Assembly (NCBI GenBank): GCA_900491605.1
Contig: UESW01004382.1
Coordinates: 286,696 to 350,695 of the forward strand
DNA length: 64,000 nucleotides
Direction: 5' to 3'
Origin: Calamus simplicifolius
Taxonomy: Eukaryota; Streptophyta; Magnoliopsida; Arecales; Arecaceae
Shown here: positions 9,797-20,776 of the stretch, one piece after another
Layout: every line of letters begins with the position of its first letter
Numbering within the stretch: the first letter of the stretch is position 1
Notes under the pieces: generated by a model
What the model was told of the DNA's origin: nothing
The model's database searches: none
What the model saw: the letters and a program-made list of their open reading frames with translations, nothing else
Translations under genes and position numbers: made by a program

Positions 9797-11981
9797 ATGG
9801 CATCTAAGAATATTATTGCTGATCTCAACAAAGGGAAGAAATTAAATGGTGATAATTATAACATATGGCAATTGAAAATTCAGTATCAACTTGATGAAAG
9901 TGATGCTTTGGAGGCGATCAACAATGTAATGAGTGAGCCTAAAGAAGTTGACGGGAATGTTAATAATGCCCAATTCAGACGAGATTTAGCTACTTATAAT
10001 GCATGGAAAAAGAAAGATTCCACTGCACGAGGAATCATGATCAGTTCCATGACCGATGATCTTGTATATGAATATCAGCAGTATCAGACTGCTAATAGCA
10101 TGTGGATTGCTTTGAGAGAAAAGTTTGGGGGCACTTCAATCTTCAAACTTAGACAGCTCACTATCAAATTTGACACTTACAAGAAAGTCCTTAACAAATC
10201 AATGAAACAACATTTAAGGGACGTCAAATATGATCATGGAATTGAAATCTACTGGACATACCCTCACAGATGAGCAGCAAGTGCAAGTCGTTATCCAGTC
10301 TCTTCCCAATAGTTGGGAACACATGAAAGTTAATATGACTCATAATGAAAGCATTAAGACCTTTGCTGATATTGTGTGTCATTTAGAACTTGAAGATGAA
10401 CGCCTAGAGGCAGCCAAGCCTGAGGCCTGAGGCACAAGCATATGTGGCAAAGCCAAGTTCTAAGAAGTTTTTTGGTTTTAAGCGCAAGAGATTTTATGGA
10501 CGAAACAAAGGCAAGGGTAAGGAAAAGGAGGTTGGTCAGGGACCAAAGAAAAGGACTAAGTTTCAAAAGCGCTACAAAGGAAAGCGTGGTGATAAGAAGG
10601 ACAAGACTAAGATGACATGCTACAATTATGGCAAACTTGGTCATTTTGCTTGTGAATGCATTGAGCCTAAAAAGGTACTATCTTATCTTGCCTCCTTATA
10701 TTGTGCTTCTATATCAAGTATTTTTGTTTCTAGTACTATCTGGCTCACTGAAACACATCCTTTGTGTGGACTGTAGACTCAGGAGCCACAGACCATGTAG
10801 CTAGAGACAGAAATGAGTTTGTGAAATTTTGTCGAATTTCTGAAAGAACAAAGTGGATCTATTTGGGCAACAATGCGAGGATAGAAGTAAAAGGGATTGG
10901 TACATGCAAATTGGACTTGCAAGAAGGTCGAATCCTATATTTACATGATGTCCTTTATGCTCCAAATATTCGACGAAATTTGGTCTTTGTAATTGCTCTT
11001 TTAAAACTAGGTTTTAGCATGACTTTTCATGGAGAATGTGTATCTATCTCTCTTGGTACCAGTTTTTATGGTTGTGGTTTTCTAATGAATGGCTTAATGG
11101 TTTTAAACACTAAATATTGCAATAGTAGCAATGGCGTTTGTTTTTCCTTATTTATTGAATCTAGCAATGATGATGCCGAGATGAATTTATGGCATGCTAG
11201 ATTAGGGCATATTGGGCAAGATAGAATGAATAGACTTGCTCGTGATGGTCTAGTGGGATCAAACATGAAATTTAATCTGTCCACTTGTGAATATTGCTTA
11301 AAAGAAAAAATGAATAGAAAACCATTTGGAACAGCCCATAAGGCTGATTATCCATTACAACTTGTACACTCTGATATATGTGGACCAATGAGTACTAAAG
11401 CAAGGCATAGAGCCTCATATTTCATTACTTTCATAGATGATTATACTCGGTATGGTCATGTCTATTTGATCTCTCATAAATCAGAAGCATTGGATTGCTT
11501 TATATGATATCTAAATGAGGTAGAAAATCAATTAGACAAAAGGGTGAAAGCTTTAAGGACCGATCGAGGAAGAGAGTATCTATCTGAACAGTTTAAGGAA
11601 CTGTGTAACGATAAAGGAATTATGAGACAATTGACCATGCCTAGAACTCCACAACAAAATGGTATTGTTGAACGGAGAAATAGGACATTACTGGACATGG
11701 TCAGGTTTATGATGGCACAAGCTAATCTTCCAATACAATATTGGGGAGATGCTTTATTAACTGCAGCATACATACTTAATAGAGTACCTTCTAAGTCAGT
11801 ATCCTCCATACCTTATGAGTTATGGACAGGTAGAAAACCTGATTTGAGTCAGATGCATCCCTGGGGATGTGCAGCTTATATACTTGACACTTCCCATAAA
11901 TATGGTAAAATAGGACCTAGGGGAAGGAAATGTATTTTTATACGATACTCTGAAAACTCAAAAGGATATGTATTTATTGGT
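9797..11981 (+). pseudogene. Ty1/copia gag-protease-integrase remnant
   Basis: gag starts MASKNIIADLNKGKKLNGDN and carries the copia gag pattern (YNIWQLKIQYQL, FGGTSIFKLRQL) to about 10430. A basic region and a knuckle-like CYNYGKLGHFACEC follow at 10618-10660; its second cysteine position is Y, so the knuckle is imperfect. The protease site WTVDSGATDHVA is near 10765. GAG-pre-integrase and integrase run to 11981, with HSDICGPMS, DDYTRYGHVY, TDRGREYLSEQF and TPQQNGIVERRNR. Lesions seen are a frame change near 10215, a 7-bp duplication near 10425 and a TGA at about 11505 where the sister copy has Arg. It stops at the YVFIG codons; reverse transcriptase and RNase H are absent. Confidence 0.9.
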
Positions 11982-12336
11982 CCCCTTGGCTTCACAATGA
12001 CTATAGAGTTTTTCCAAAATAGTGGGCATTAATAATAATTGCAAAGCTTTGATAATAAGTTTGCCAAGGAAAACTAGAGCAAGTCAAGGTGTGATAGATG
12101 AAAATGGAGTAATAAGTCATTAAGAAAATGAATTTAAGTTAATGTTCTAGGGTGCCTCGTGTGTCATTCATGGGCACAAATGATCGTTTTTATAAATTTT
12201 TGAGCTTTATTTTAATTCTATCTTGTTGAACAAATACTAGATATGGTCTTTGATAGGCCTACAATGGAATATCTGTTCTTGGATTTAGGTTTTTATGATA
12301 CATTTCTCCCTTCCCCTGGCTCAAGGAGAATTTGGG
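11982..12336. other. Non-coding, nothing recognised
   Basis: AT-rich sequence after the copia break. It has no similarity to the sister copia copy and no convincing ORF. Confidence 0.5.
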
Positions 12337-12480
12337 TATGTTTTCTCAAATTCTCAACTCAAATCAACTCATCTAAGCCTTTTTCCAACTACATGGGGTT
12401 AGCTACATGAATCTGCTTCCTCCACTCTGCTCTATTCAAGACTAAGTCGACATCCAAATTACTTCGGTACGATGCCCCTT
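12337..12480 (-). mobile_element. 3' tail of an RTE-type LINE, antisense
   Basis: The reverse complement matches the 3' end of the LINE fragment at 24730-24845: AGAGCAGAGT, CATGTAG and AACCCCATGTAGTTGGAAAA, then short GAGTT-type repeats at 12350-12370. It is 5' truncated, as is normal for LINE insertions. Confidence 0.75.
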
Positions 12481-13127
12481 GCACATTTTTCGAAACATCC
12501 GGAGGTAGGTGCAACGGATCACTTAATGGGGACGTTTTAATCTTTTGCATAATTTGATTTAGTAGATTTATGTTTTAGGAGATTTGACGGAGTTTTACGC
12601 TGTTTGTCAGCTACCTAATGCAATCCTCCTCCTTTGTTCGTGCTTGGGACCGGTCTTGGTAGAGTTTCAATGTTTTCTCAAATATTAAGCGTAAATTCTT
12701 GAAAATTGAGTACTATACACATATGTGGCAATTACTAATTCTATTGGCTTCTTAATTAATTGTTTGAATTTGGTGATCGGTGAACTTCAAAATTATGTTA
12801 TAGCCAAACCAACATAACTGTACGAAGATCTAATTTTATTACTTCAATATTTAATTAAAAAAGAATGATATACACATTTAAAAGAATGATTCATTCATTA
12901 ACTAACATTATATAGGGTTTTAACAATATAATTACAAAACCCTATTTGTAGAGGTTATATATGAAGATGTCTACTGTGAGACTAGTGAACCCTTTAGTCA
13001 ATTGACTTAATGAATTTGAATTCATTCTTTTGCACGAGAAAAGGATCAGCAAGAAGTGTAACATGGTTATGGAGGGTATGGTATTGGTGTGGACAAAAAC
13101 TCTCTCTTCATTGCAACTTTGGTTGTG
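12481..13127. other. Non-coding, nothing recognised
   Basis: AT-rich. The small ORFs here cross the edge of the MITE at 13128 and have no protein-family features. Confidence 0.5.
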
Positions 13128-13621
13128 TAGGGATGGCAATGGAGATAGGGAAATTCGATCTTGGCGGACAAATGCTTTGACGAGGATGAATTTGGAGGGA
13201 TTAAATAGGGATGGAGATGGGGATAAAGAGACTTTTTGAAAATCTACTAAGTTCGGGATGGAGACAGGGACTCGAGTCTCCATCCTCCAACCTATTCTCG
13301 GAACTTGATAATTTTTTCCGAATGATAATAAGTGCAATTATGCAAATTTTGGCCTGCTATTTTACTTTAAATGGTAGGTCTAGGCACTTAAATTTGTTTC
13401 TTTTATTGTATTTTAAATGTCTATCGGTTTGCAATAAATTTGATCTTCAAATGAGCTTTTTTTTCCCTATAAAAGTAGATCCAAGGTTAATGGCGAATTT
13501 TGAATAAAAATGGGGGATTGAGGATTTCCTATGGGGAATAGGGAACTGCGAAGGTGGGGATAGAAGGACAGAGATCGAGAATATACCCTCCACCCCAAAA
13601 TTTACCCTATTGTCGTCCCTA
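13128..13621. mobile_element. hAT-like MITE (494 bp)
   Basis: Ends are TAGGGATGGCAATGG and, reversed, TAGGGACGACAATAGG, giving an imperfect terminal inverted repeat of about 20 bp. Flanks share GTTGTG (13122-13127 and 13622-13627), 7 bp if one end base is reassigned. hAT elements make 8-bp duplications and often begin with (T/C)AGGGATG. The interior is purine rich (GGGATGGAGATGGGG) with no transposase. Confidence 0.65.
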
Positions 13622-13629
13622 GTTGTGTT

Positions 13630-16255
13630 CGGGATTTTTTTCCCTTTTAAATGGTATAACATAGTATAGCAAAGGGCATTGTCAGAAAGATAAAGGTCAT
13701 AGGTCTTGCCAATATTTATATACGAGGCATGTTGGGAGGTCTATTGAAAGTTAAGAGTGCCATGCAAGGTCTAAACTGACTTGAACCACCCAATTCAGGA
13801 CATACCGAATTGGTGCAAAACCAGGTTAATTAGCCTCTTGATTCTGGAGCTAGTGCTAGCCAGCCATCGAGTGGAACCTTCCAGCTCCACTCAGTTCGTG
13901 GCAGTTTAGGTTGGTTCCGCCCATCTTGTGACCAAAAAGGGAGAAGATCATGAGATGTCATTCTCCTCTATTTTCTTCAAAAATTGGGAAGGGAAGGGTG
14001 GTATTTTGTATGGAAAAACTTGTATAGCATATTGTATTGCAAGACTAGCTTTATAATAAAATAATAAACTAACATAATTAAAAGTCATTTAAAGGGAGAT
14101 GGTTCTGATCTAAATCATTTTTCAAATATGTAGAGAGTGACAGAGGCTAAGTCATGTAGATCTCATATGATCCCTATGAAAGAGGCTCTTTACAATTTAT
14201 CTAGAAAGGGGATTATTGAATACACACAACTACAATATTTAATATTTGAATAAAAATCTTGCCTGCCATAGATAGCTTTCTTTATAATCTATGCCATGCC
14301 TTCAAGTAAAACAATTTATCACCATTGAGCTTTGTGTTGCTTTATTGAACTATCAACAAATAAAAACATTTTCCATGAATAAATTGGAGAAGGTAACTTC
14401 CCACACATTAGTATTTTGAAAACAAAAATGCATCTCTTCTATAGCTTTTTGTCATGTAGGACGTTAGAAATCTCTTACAATTTTTTAACTCTTGATGAGA
14501 ACAAAATGAAAGCTTAAAAAATCCTATGACTGTTTGGTTGGACTAGTGCTTCTCTAATATATGCTGATTGTAAATCGAGCAGCAATAATTAGAGTGAGAT
14601 ATATAGATTGGTGCAACCATGAGTCTAGGAGCAGGATAATTACTTAGTCTTTGGATGTCATGTCTACCTATATATTAGAATAATATAACCTATGTAGATC
14701 TATGAATGAAGGGAAAGATAGTAGAGTTGAAGGTAAGAATAGGATGACAGAATTTAAAAGGAAGAGTTCAAGAATAATAGTTGAAAGAAAGAGTAGATGA
14801 CAGAAATTAGGGCATACAGTGATATGCAAAGGTATGTAGCGAATGTTTTCAAATATTAAAAGCCTTATGATTGTCTAAACTAGGTATCATATTTTTGATA
14901 TCCCAATGCTCGGCACTGTATCAGTGGTAGATAGCAGATTTGCTTAGAGTGACAGCAGATTTGCTTAGAGTGACAAGAGAGTTATAGTTTATCTTATCAA
15001 AGAAATATATTATTGTTTTCTCATACACTTGAGATTGTGTAACAAGAACTGAATTAGTTTGAAGGAAAATATATATGTGCAGATTAGAAATGGGAGGATG
15101 CTTGCGAATTGAGTTGGGAAACACCTATAAAACCATGAAAGTAGTAGGATAAATTTGGTGCACTTCTAATTGAAAGTTGCGCCTTTCTCAAGTAATAAGG
15201 AAATGTAGAACTCAAAGGGATTGCAAGAAAATTGAGTACATGATAGGTTGCTGCACATAAACTATTCTAAGCGCTGTAATAAATTGCATCAAGAGATGCA
15301 AGGATAGGAACATTGACTTGTATATACCTCTGCGGTCATACTTGAAAGCTTCATAGATAAAGTGTGCAATAAACTTTGAGCCCTTCGTTTGGTCTCATTA
15401 CTTATTGCTAAAATATACATTATAGAGGTCTTTTTCTTTGCTGTACTAGATCAAACCATCTAAATTTTTATTCTAGAATCTTATTTTCTATTAGTGCAAA
15501 GTTCAAACTGATTTTTCTTTCCTCATAATTAGACTATCCATCCAATCTTTAACTTGCATCATCTTTGTTACTATCAACCTTTATGTTCCTAGTATGAATA
15601 AGATTCCCATATCTACAAGTGGCATATATACTTCTTGCGGGAACTAAATATCAATATGTATTTTATAATTCAATATATATATATAAGCTCAAAAATATGC
15701 ATTATCTATGTTTAGTTATTATAAATCTAAGTTGCATTATTTCAATTGCACCCATTCAGCAAACATATGGTCATCTGGGACTAATATGAAATAAAATAAT
15801 ATCAAAACACTCTTGAAATCTTAATTTAAAAATCGATAAACTTTAAAATAACCTTAAAAACCAAAAATGTAAAAAAATAAAAAAAGGGCAAAGAAAACAA
15901 CAAAGCAGTGTTGAACTGGTATGAATCTGCATGCTGAGTGTTGTTATGGTTCTGCTTGGTACCATGTTTTACCAGCCTGGTAATGAGTTTGCAGACCTTG
16001 GTGGCATGTTGTTGAGTTCTGTTTGTTGGCATTGTTGTTGGTTGTAGGTTAGTAGATCCATCTACAAGGGAAGCATTTATCTGCTTAGATTGGGAGATGA
16101 CAAATGTTTATATTTTGCACTTTATGGTTGTACCATTGGTTCTATACTATATTTCCTTGATTTCTTAGGTATTATATGCTATCTTTTCATGGAAAGGATG
16201 TTCTTTCATTTCATTAGATGTTTAACATATCAATATTGTCCTACTGCCTCTTTTA
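13630..16255. other. AT-rich non-coding stretch
   Basis: No recognisable protein or RNA gene. A 21-23-bp direct duplication (AGCAGATTTGCTTAGAGTGAC twice) lies at 14933-14978. It may be intron or intergenic sequence of a plus-strand gene ending at 17135. Confidence 0.4.
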
Positions 16256-16381
16256 GATGCTCCAATTGGTGTTTATGAGTCTGCTAAAAAGAAATATAAT
16301 GAAAAATGGAAACGGAATAGCATGTTCACCAAAATGCTTTGCATGAAGTGAGAGAGAAGTTATATGTGTGCCAGTGGACAG
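16256..16381 (+). other. Candidate internal exon (weak)
   Basis: A CTCTTTTAG acceptor is followed by an ORF encoding DAPIGVYESAKKKYNEKWKR, then a frame change and a stretch HEVREKLYVCQWTG, then a CAG|GTATTG donor. The spacing suits an exon, and the residues look like real protein. I do not recognise the family, and the frame change suggests decay or a wrong boundary. Confidence 0.3.
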
Positions 16382-17049
16382 GTATTGCATCCATGGTCTT
16401 AGAAATCCAAATAATACTGGCGCATATATATGTTTCCTGGTATACAGTTATTCTAGTCCAGCTCAGCTGTGCATAATAAATATTCAGATTTCGATAATTC
16501 TTTTTACTAAAAGTTGCCTAAATCCTCTAACATTGACTTGACATCATCGTATCTTTCTTGCCTTATACTTCTGAAGAAAGATATATCTTACCCTAGCTTT
16601 TGTAAGCAGAAATTTGCCTGGTTCTACCTTTCATAACCGAACTCTGTAGAATTCTAGAATTGCTCAAGGAGTCTCAGATAGAATGGCCAGAAAAAAGGCT
16701 ATCATGCTTTCTTGAATTAGGTCTCAGATTTGAATTAGTTAGCCATGCATATTTAGAATTCCCCTTGTGTTCTGTTTGGTACTAAAAATTGATGAAGGAT
16801 AGCTCAGCTAGAAAATGGTTGGCTTTGTGACCATTGGCTAATAAAGATATCTTGTTTGTAATAAAGGTTTGTTATTGCATCATCCTGTTACCATCATATG
16901 ATTATAACAGGGCTTAGAATTATTTGTTTTAGTCTAGGTAATATTAGTGTGTGCTTGTGCTTTTTTTAAAAACAAATAAATTTTATTTGGAAAGTTCAGT
17001 AGGTAGTTTAGCTGCTACGATTTGTGATATCTTGTCTCTCTTTTGCAGA

Positions 17050-17135
17050 ATGTTGGACATGATGGAGCATACATGCCATGGTTGAAAGCTAAGGAAAAAA
17101 TGCAGCCACTGCAAATTGAACTGTCTGAAAAATGA
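17050..17135 (+). other. Candidate terminal exon (weak)
   Basis: A strong acceptor (TCTCTCTTTTGCAG) precedes an ORF reading NVGHDGAYMPWLKAKEKM and ending in TGA at 17135. It would be the 3' end of a plus-strand gene, convergent with the minus-strand host gene that ends at 17386. Family unknown. Confidence 0.35.
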
Positions 17136-17179
17136 TTTTGTCCTCTTAATAGTCTTGCTCTGTAAATTGTTGAGGTTCA

Positions 17180-17234
17180 CGACTCAGTTAGTAAAGTAGG
17201 CTCAGTTAGTAAAGTAGGCTCAGTTGGTAAAGTA
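17180..17234 (+). repeat. Short tandem repeat, 18-bp unit x 3
   Basis: CTCAGTTAGTAAAGTAGG appears twice, then once with changes, in the presumed 3' flank of the candidate exon. Confidence 0.85.
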
Positions 17235-17385
17235 TCTGCTGTAGTCAAGAGTCTTGGATTTTGTAAATATAATGCTCAATCTGCATTCTTGTGAAACATC
17301 ATGGTTGGGCATTGGCTAAAGTTCAGAACTGCATTGTATACAATATTATCAGAACCAACTTAAACTATTAAGTTATTTACCTCTC

Positions 17386-17561
17386 TCATTTTACATTTTG
17401 AATTTGGCTGCTGTTGAATTTCATACGAGGCTTGCCCATGCTGAAGTTCAGGACCCTAGCGTTCATGTTGTACTTGATCTCCCCATCATAAAGCAATTTG
17501 GGAATATAGTGCTCAATATCTGAACCAATTAAGCGGAGTGTGTGTTCTGAAAGGGAGCTCC
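17386..17561 (-). pseudogene. Last coding exon of the disrupted host gene
   Basis: The minus strand has acceptor CTGGTAG at 17563-17562, then an ORF with LRLIGSDIEHYIPKLLY and DGEIKYNMNARVLNFSMGK, stopping with TGA at 17388-17386. The sequence looks strongly conserved and not transposon-derived. The frame needed to join the upstream exon (ending at 28365) does not match the frame of these residues. A one-base loss near 17553 would explain this, so the gene is probably dead. The MULE lies 43-52 bp upstream of this acceptor. I do not know the protein's function. Confidence 0.6.
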
Positions 17562-17603
17562 CTACCAGGCACAAGAAATTCATTTCATTACTTTCACCAT
17601 AGC

Positions 17604-17613
17604 AAAACATCAA
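17604..17613. repeat. MULE target-site duplication, left copy
   Basis: AAAACATCAA, repeated exactly at 23993-24002. A length of 9-11 bp is typical of Mutator-like elements. Confidence 0.9.
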
Positions 17614-17779
17614 GACTCATTTTTCAAATTGGTGCCAAAAGGCACCGGTTTTAAAAGAAAGGGATGGAATCCAAAGTTATTATCGAAATGGTGTTAAAGG
17701 GAAAAAAATGGCATTTTTCCCCAGCCATTTCACCCCCCAGGCTCGGTCCCGTCAGCTGGGTTGCTAACAGGGATCGAGC
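17614..17779 (+). repeat. MULE left terminal inverted repeat
   Basis: Starts GACTCATTTTTCAAA. It contains the perfect 16-bp palindrome-like GGTGCCAAAAGGCACC, then a long match to the inverted right end with about 85-90% identity by eye. Confidence 0.9.
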
Positions 17780-17782
17780 ATA

Positions 17783-18003
17783 AATCGTCATAAGGTGTGG
17801 CGATTTCATATGGAAAATCGCCACACCGTGTGGTGATTTCCCCCTAAATGAAATCGATTTCCTCCTAAATGAAATCGCCATACCATGTGGCGATTTCAGA
17901 GTAGAAATCGCCACATGGTGTGGCGATTTCCCCCCTTAATGAAATCGCCACACCTTGTGGCGATTTCTGCTATGAAATCGCCACACTGTGTGGCGATTTC
18001 ATC
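17783..18003. repeat. Left subterminal palindrome cluster
   Basis: About five head-to-head copies of GAAATCGCCACA and TGTGGCGATTTC separated by 3-5 bases, each a hairpin-capable unit of about 27 bp, with variants. The arrangement resembles transposase-binding repeats near the ends of DNA transposons; that role is inference. Confidence 0.85.
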
Positions 18004-18456
18004 AGAATCCCTCCCACCCGAGACCCGATCGGTGGACTTCCTTTTTAAAGATGAGGCCTGTGCTTTACGGGTTAAACAACCCCCTAAATCATCCTTGCTC
18101 CGCTTAGATATTTGCCACATCTTAAACGACACCTTCTTTGCCTTTTTTGTCAGATCGTGTGTACTCCGCACTTAGTTCCCATCAAGGTAGATTCACATTC
18201 CATTCTTAAACTGATTTTTATATGCATGAGATGTGTGTTTATACATTCCCTCATATAACTGATATTAATAGATTTTTTTGACAAAGAAGAAAGCAATATT
18301 GATGTTTTATTTTAGCTATGATATCATCATGGGAGATTAAATGTTCCATATGGACCTTGGGAACCAATATGTGCTAAATGCTACTAAAATTTATGCATAT
18401 TTAAATTTTTTTTTGTTTGTAGCTAATTGGAGATAAATTTGATCACCTTTTTTCAG

Positions 18457-19760
18457 ATGGAAACTGTACGTGTTCTGCTATATTATGATGGATCAATTGA
18501 ACATGATGGCCAAGAAGGGATACATTATAATCAATCTCCTCGTAAATGTTTGAAATTGAGCACGGAAACACGCTTTGCTGAGTTGGTTGATCAGATACAT
18601 ACAGTTCTAACAATTCCAGTACAGAGACATCATCAGATTGATGTGGAGATCTCCAACATTGCATCAAAAATATGTGCTTCTTCCAATTGAGGACGATGAC
18701 GATGTGGAGCACATGTTGACATTTCCCTTGAAGTGTTCTGAATATCGGTGTATTGAACTCTATGTTTTAAAGGATGATGTTCCAGAGCCATATAGTGTTG
18801 GTCATATAGAGAATGTTCAAGACAATTCTCCTATAGCCCAGCAGCAGGAACAGGTTAGGACTCCAGTGGATTTCCCAATGATTGAGGGATTTATGCCAGC
18901 TGTGCAAAGTGATGATGTGGTAAACAATCAGTGTAATATTGATAATCGAGGAATGAAGTCAGACGAAAGTGCAGATGATGACTATTGGCCTGAACATGAT
19001 GACTCAGATGAAGAGTCAAATGAAGATGAGGAGTCATATGGAGACGTGGTAGTTCATGACACTGGCTTTAGTTTCATTCCTGCATACACTCATCCAGAAC
19101 CTATTCCAACTCAGGCACATGATCATCAAGCCTTTGCATATGAACAAGTACCAGAATTTTATAATGAGTTAAATTTGCATGATGGTGGATGTGTCAGTAC
19201 TCCAAGAGAGTTGCCCTTCAAATCTCAATTTTGGGATCCATCAATGACTGAGTTTGCTAAAGGATTATTGTTTAATACTAAAGATGAACTGAAGAGAGCA
19301 TGTGAAATGTATCACATCAAGAAGCATCGCACATATAATGTCGTGGAGTCGAAGAAACTATTCTGGTATATGATGCCTCTTCAAGTACTGCCCAACGGTG
19401 TCCGTGGAGGTTGCGTGCTACCAAGTTGAAGAAGCATGGATTTTTTGAGATCACAAGGTATGAAGGGCCGCACTCTTGTTTATTCAGTAATTTAACTCGG
19501 GATAACAAACATATTACATCTTGAGTTATTAGCCATGCTGTTCGACACATTGTGGAGAAAGATCCAAGTGTGAATATTGAAGCTATTATAGCAACCATTG
19601 CAGAACAATTTTACTATACAGTGTCATATGCCAAAGCATGGTATGAAAAGCAGAGGGCATTGATTGATATATTTGGTGAATGAGAACCGTCATATGCAAA
19701 GCTTCCTAGATACATGCTTGCACTGCAGAATGCTAACCCTAGAACTTTCATGATTTATGG
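18457..19760 (+). pseudogene. mudrA-type MULE transposase, N-terminal half only
   Basis: An acceptor-like TTTTTTCAG precedes METVRVLLYYDGSI. The N-terminal PB1-like region is followed by an acidic linker (about 18950-19040) and the MuDR DNA-binding region: FAKGLLFNTKDELKRACEMY and CPWRLRATKLKKHGFFEITR, with the HSC of its zinc motif. An LPRYMLALQNANPRT segment comes just before the end. Lesions are a frame change near 18660, another near 19380, TGA at about 19522 and TGA at about 19682. Coding similarity ends at 19760, exactly where the foldback repeat starts, so the DDE catalytic (MULE) domain and SWIM finger are missing. It cannot make active transposase. Confidence 0.85.
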
Positions 19761-20653
19761 ATGCATTTACTTTTTGTCATGATTGGCATTTGATGACGTG
19801 AGTTTCGATTGAGTTTCGGTGAAGTTTTGATTGAGTTTCGGTCGAGCTTTAATTGAGTTTCGGTCGAGCTTTGATTGAGTTTCGGCAATTGATATCTTTC
19901 TATTTTGCATTTGGCACTCAAGCAAATGCAAAAAAAAATTTCAGACTTAAATGAGTTTCCGGATGGGGGGGGGGGGGGGGGGATTTCTACTGAATTTTAA
20001 GTCCCCCGTGACAGAGCCGTCGGCCTGGGAGCCTAAGAAAATCGCCACTTGGAGTGGCGATTTCAGGGTTGAAATCGCCACTTCAAGTGGCGATTTCATA
20101 ACTAGGCCAAAAATCGCCACATGAAGTGGCGATTTCAGCGATTTCATCCAAGAAAGCACCCAAAAGGTTGGCCTAAAATCGTCACATGAAGTGGCGATTT
20201 CACATGAAGTGGTGATTTCAACCCTGAAATCGTCACTTCATGTGGCGATTTCATCTTGTACAACGCCTGGCTTGAAATCGCCAATGAAGTGGCGATTTCC
20301 TCAGGCATCCAAAAGGTGAGCTGTTGAGTGGCAAACTGATCGTGATGCTTAAAAGTTTCAAACTTTAACTAAATTTCCTCTTGGAAGCAAGTAAGGCATT
20401 AAGGCATTAAGCAAATGCTGAACAGCCTCAATCATGGGGCGATCTCCTTAGATAAAATTTCCAACTTGAAGCGGCGGTGGCGATTTCAACCCAAAAATCG
20501 ATCGAAATTGAACCGAAACTTGATCGAAACTCGATCGAAATTGAACCGAAACTGGACCGAGACTCGAAACTTGACCGAAACTCATTCGAAACTCAATCGA
20601 AACTCAACCGAAACTCAACCGTAAATGCCAATCATGACAAAAAGTAAATGCAT
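19761..20653. mobile_element. Foldback repeat inside the MULE
   Basis: The ends are a perfect inverted repeat of about 31 bp beginning ATGCATTTACTTTTTGTCAT. Inside each end are direct repeats of GAGTTTCGATTGAGTTTCGG on the left and the complementary type on the right. The core (20036-20310) holds about six palindromes of AAATCGCCACTT/AAGTGGCGATTT type, and a run of 19 G lies near 19964-19982. I found no matching flanking duplication. It may be a nested non-autonomous element or a rearranged MULE end. Confidence 0.75.
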
Positions 20654-20776
20654 TAGAAGAACACAATCTCATAGAAATTAGATTTTTCTGATATATGAAA
20701 AAAAAAGAATTTTTACATCAGAAGGTTTAAGAACAACAATCTAGAAAATCTAGGTTCCACATCCTCGTCGAGGAGG

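Larger units (their letters stand above)
7410..11981. repeat. Large inverted repeat: two copia copies, arms about 1.27 kb
   Basis: Arms are 7410-8673 (minus copy) and 10706-11981 (plus copy), with a 2.0-kb loop. Both start at CTTCTATATCAAG and run through protease, GAG-pre-integrase and integrase to the YVFIG codons. Translated residues are nearly identical between arms. Confidence 0.85.

Noticed and set aside
17783..18003. CRISPR-like array
   Set aside because: Units are palindromic, unevenly spaced and lie inside a plant MULE next to its terminal repeat; there are no spacers of constant length.
17885..18175. ORFs on both strands through the palindrome cluster
   Set aside because: Their length comes from translating the GAAATCGCCAC repeat; no domain is present.
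20415..20624. Plus-strand ORF rich in KLNRN repeats
   Set aside because: A translation of the GAAACTCGATC-type repeat within the foldback.
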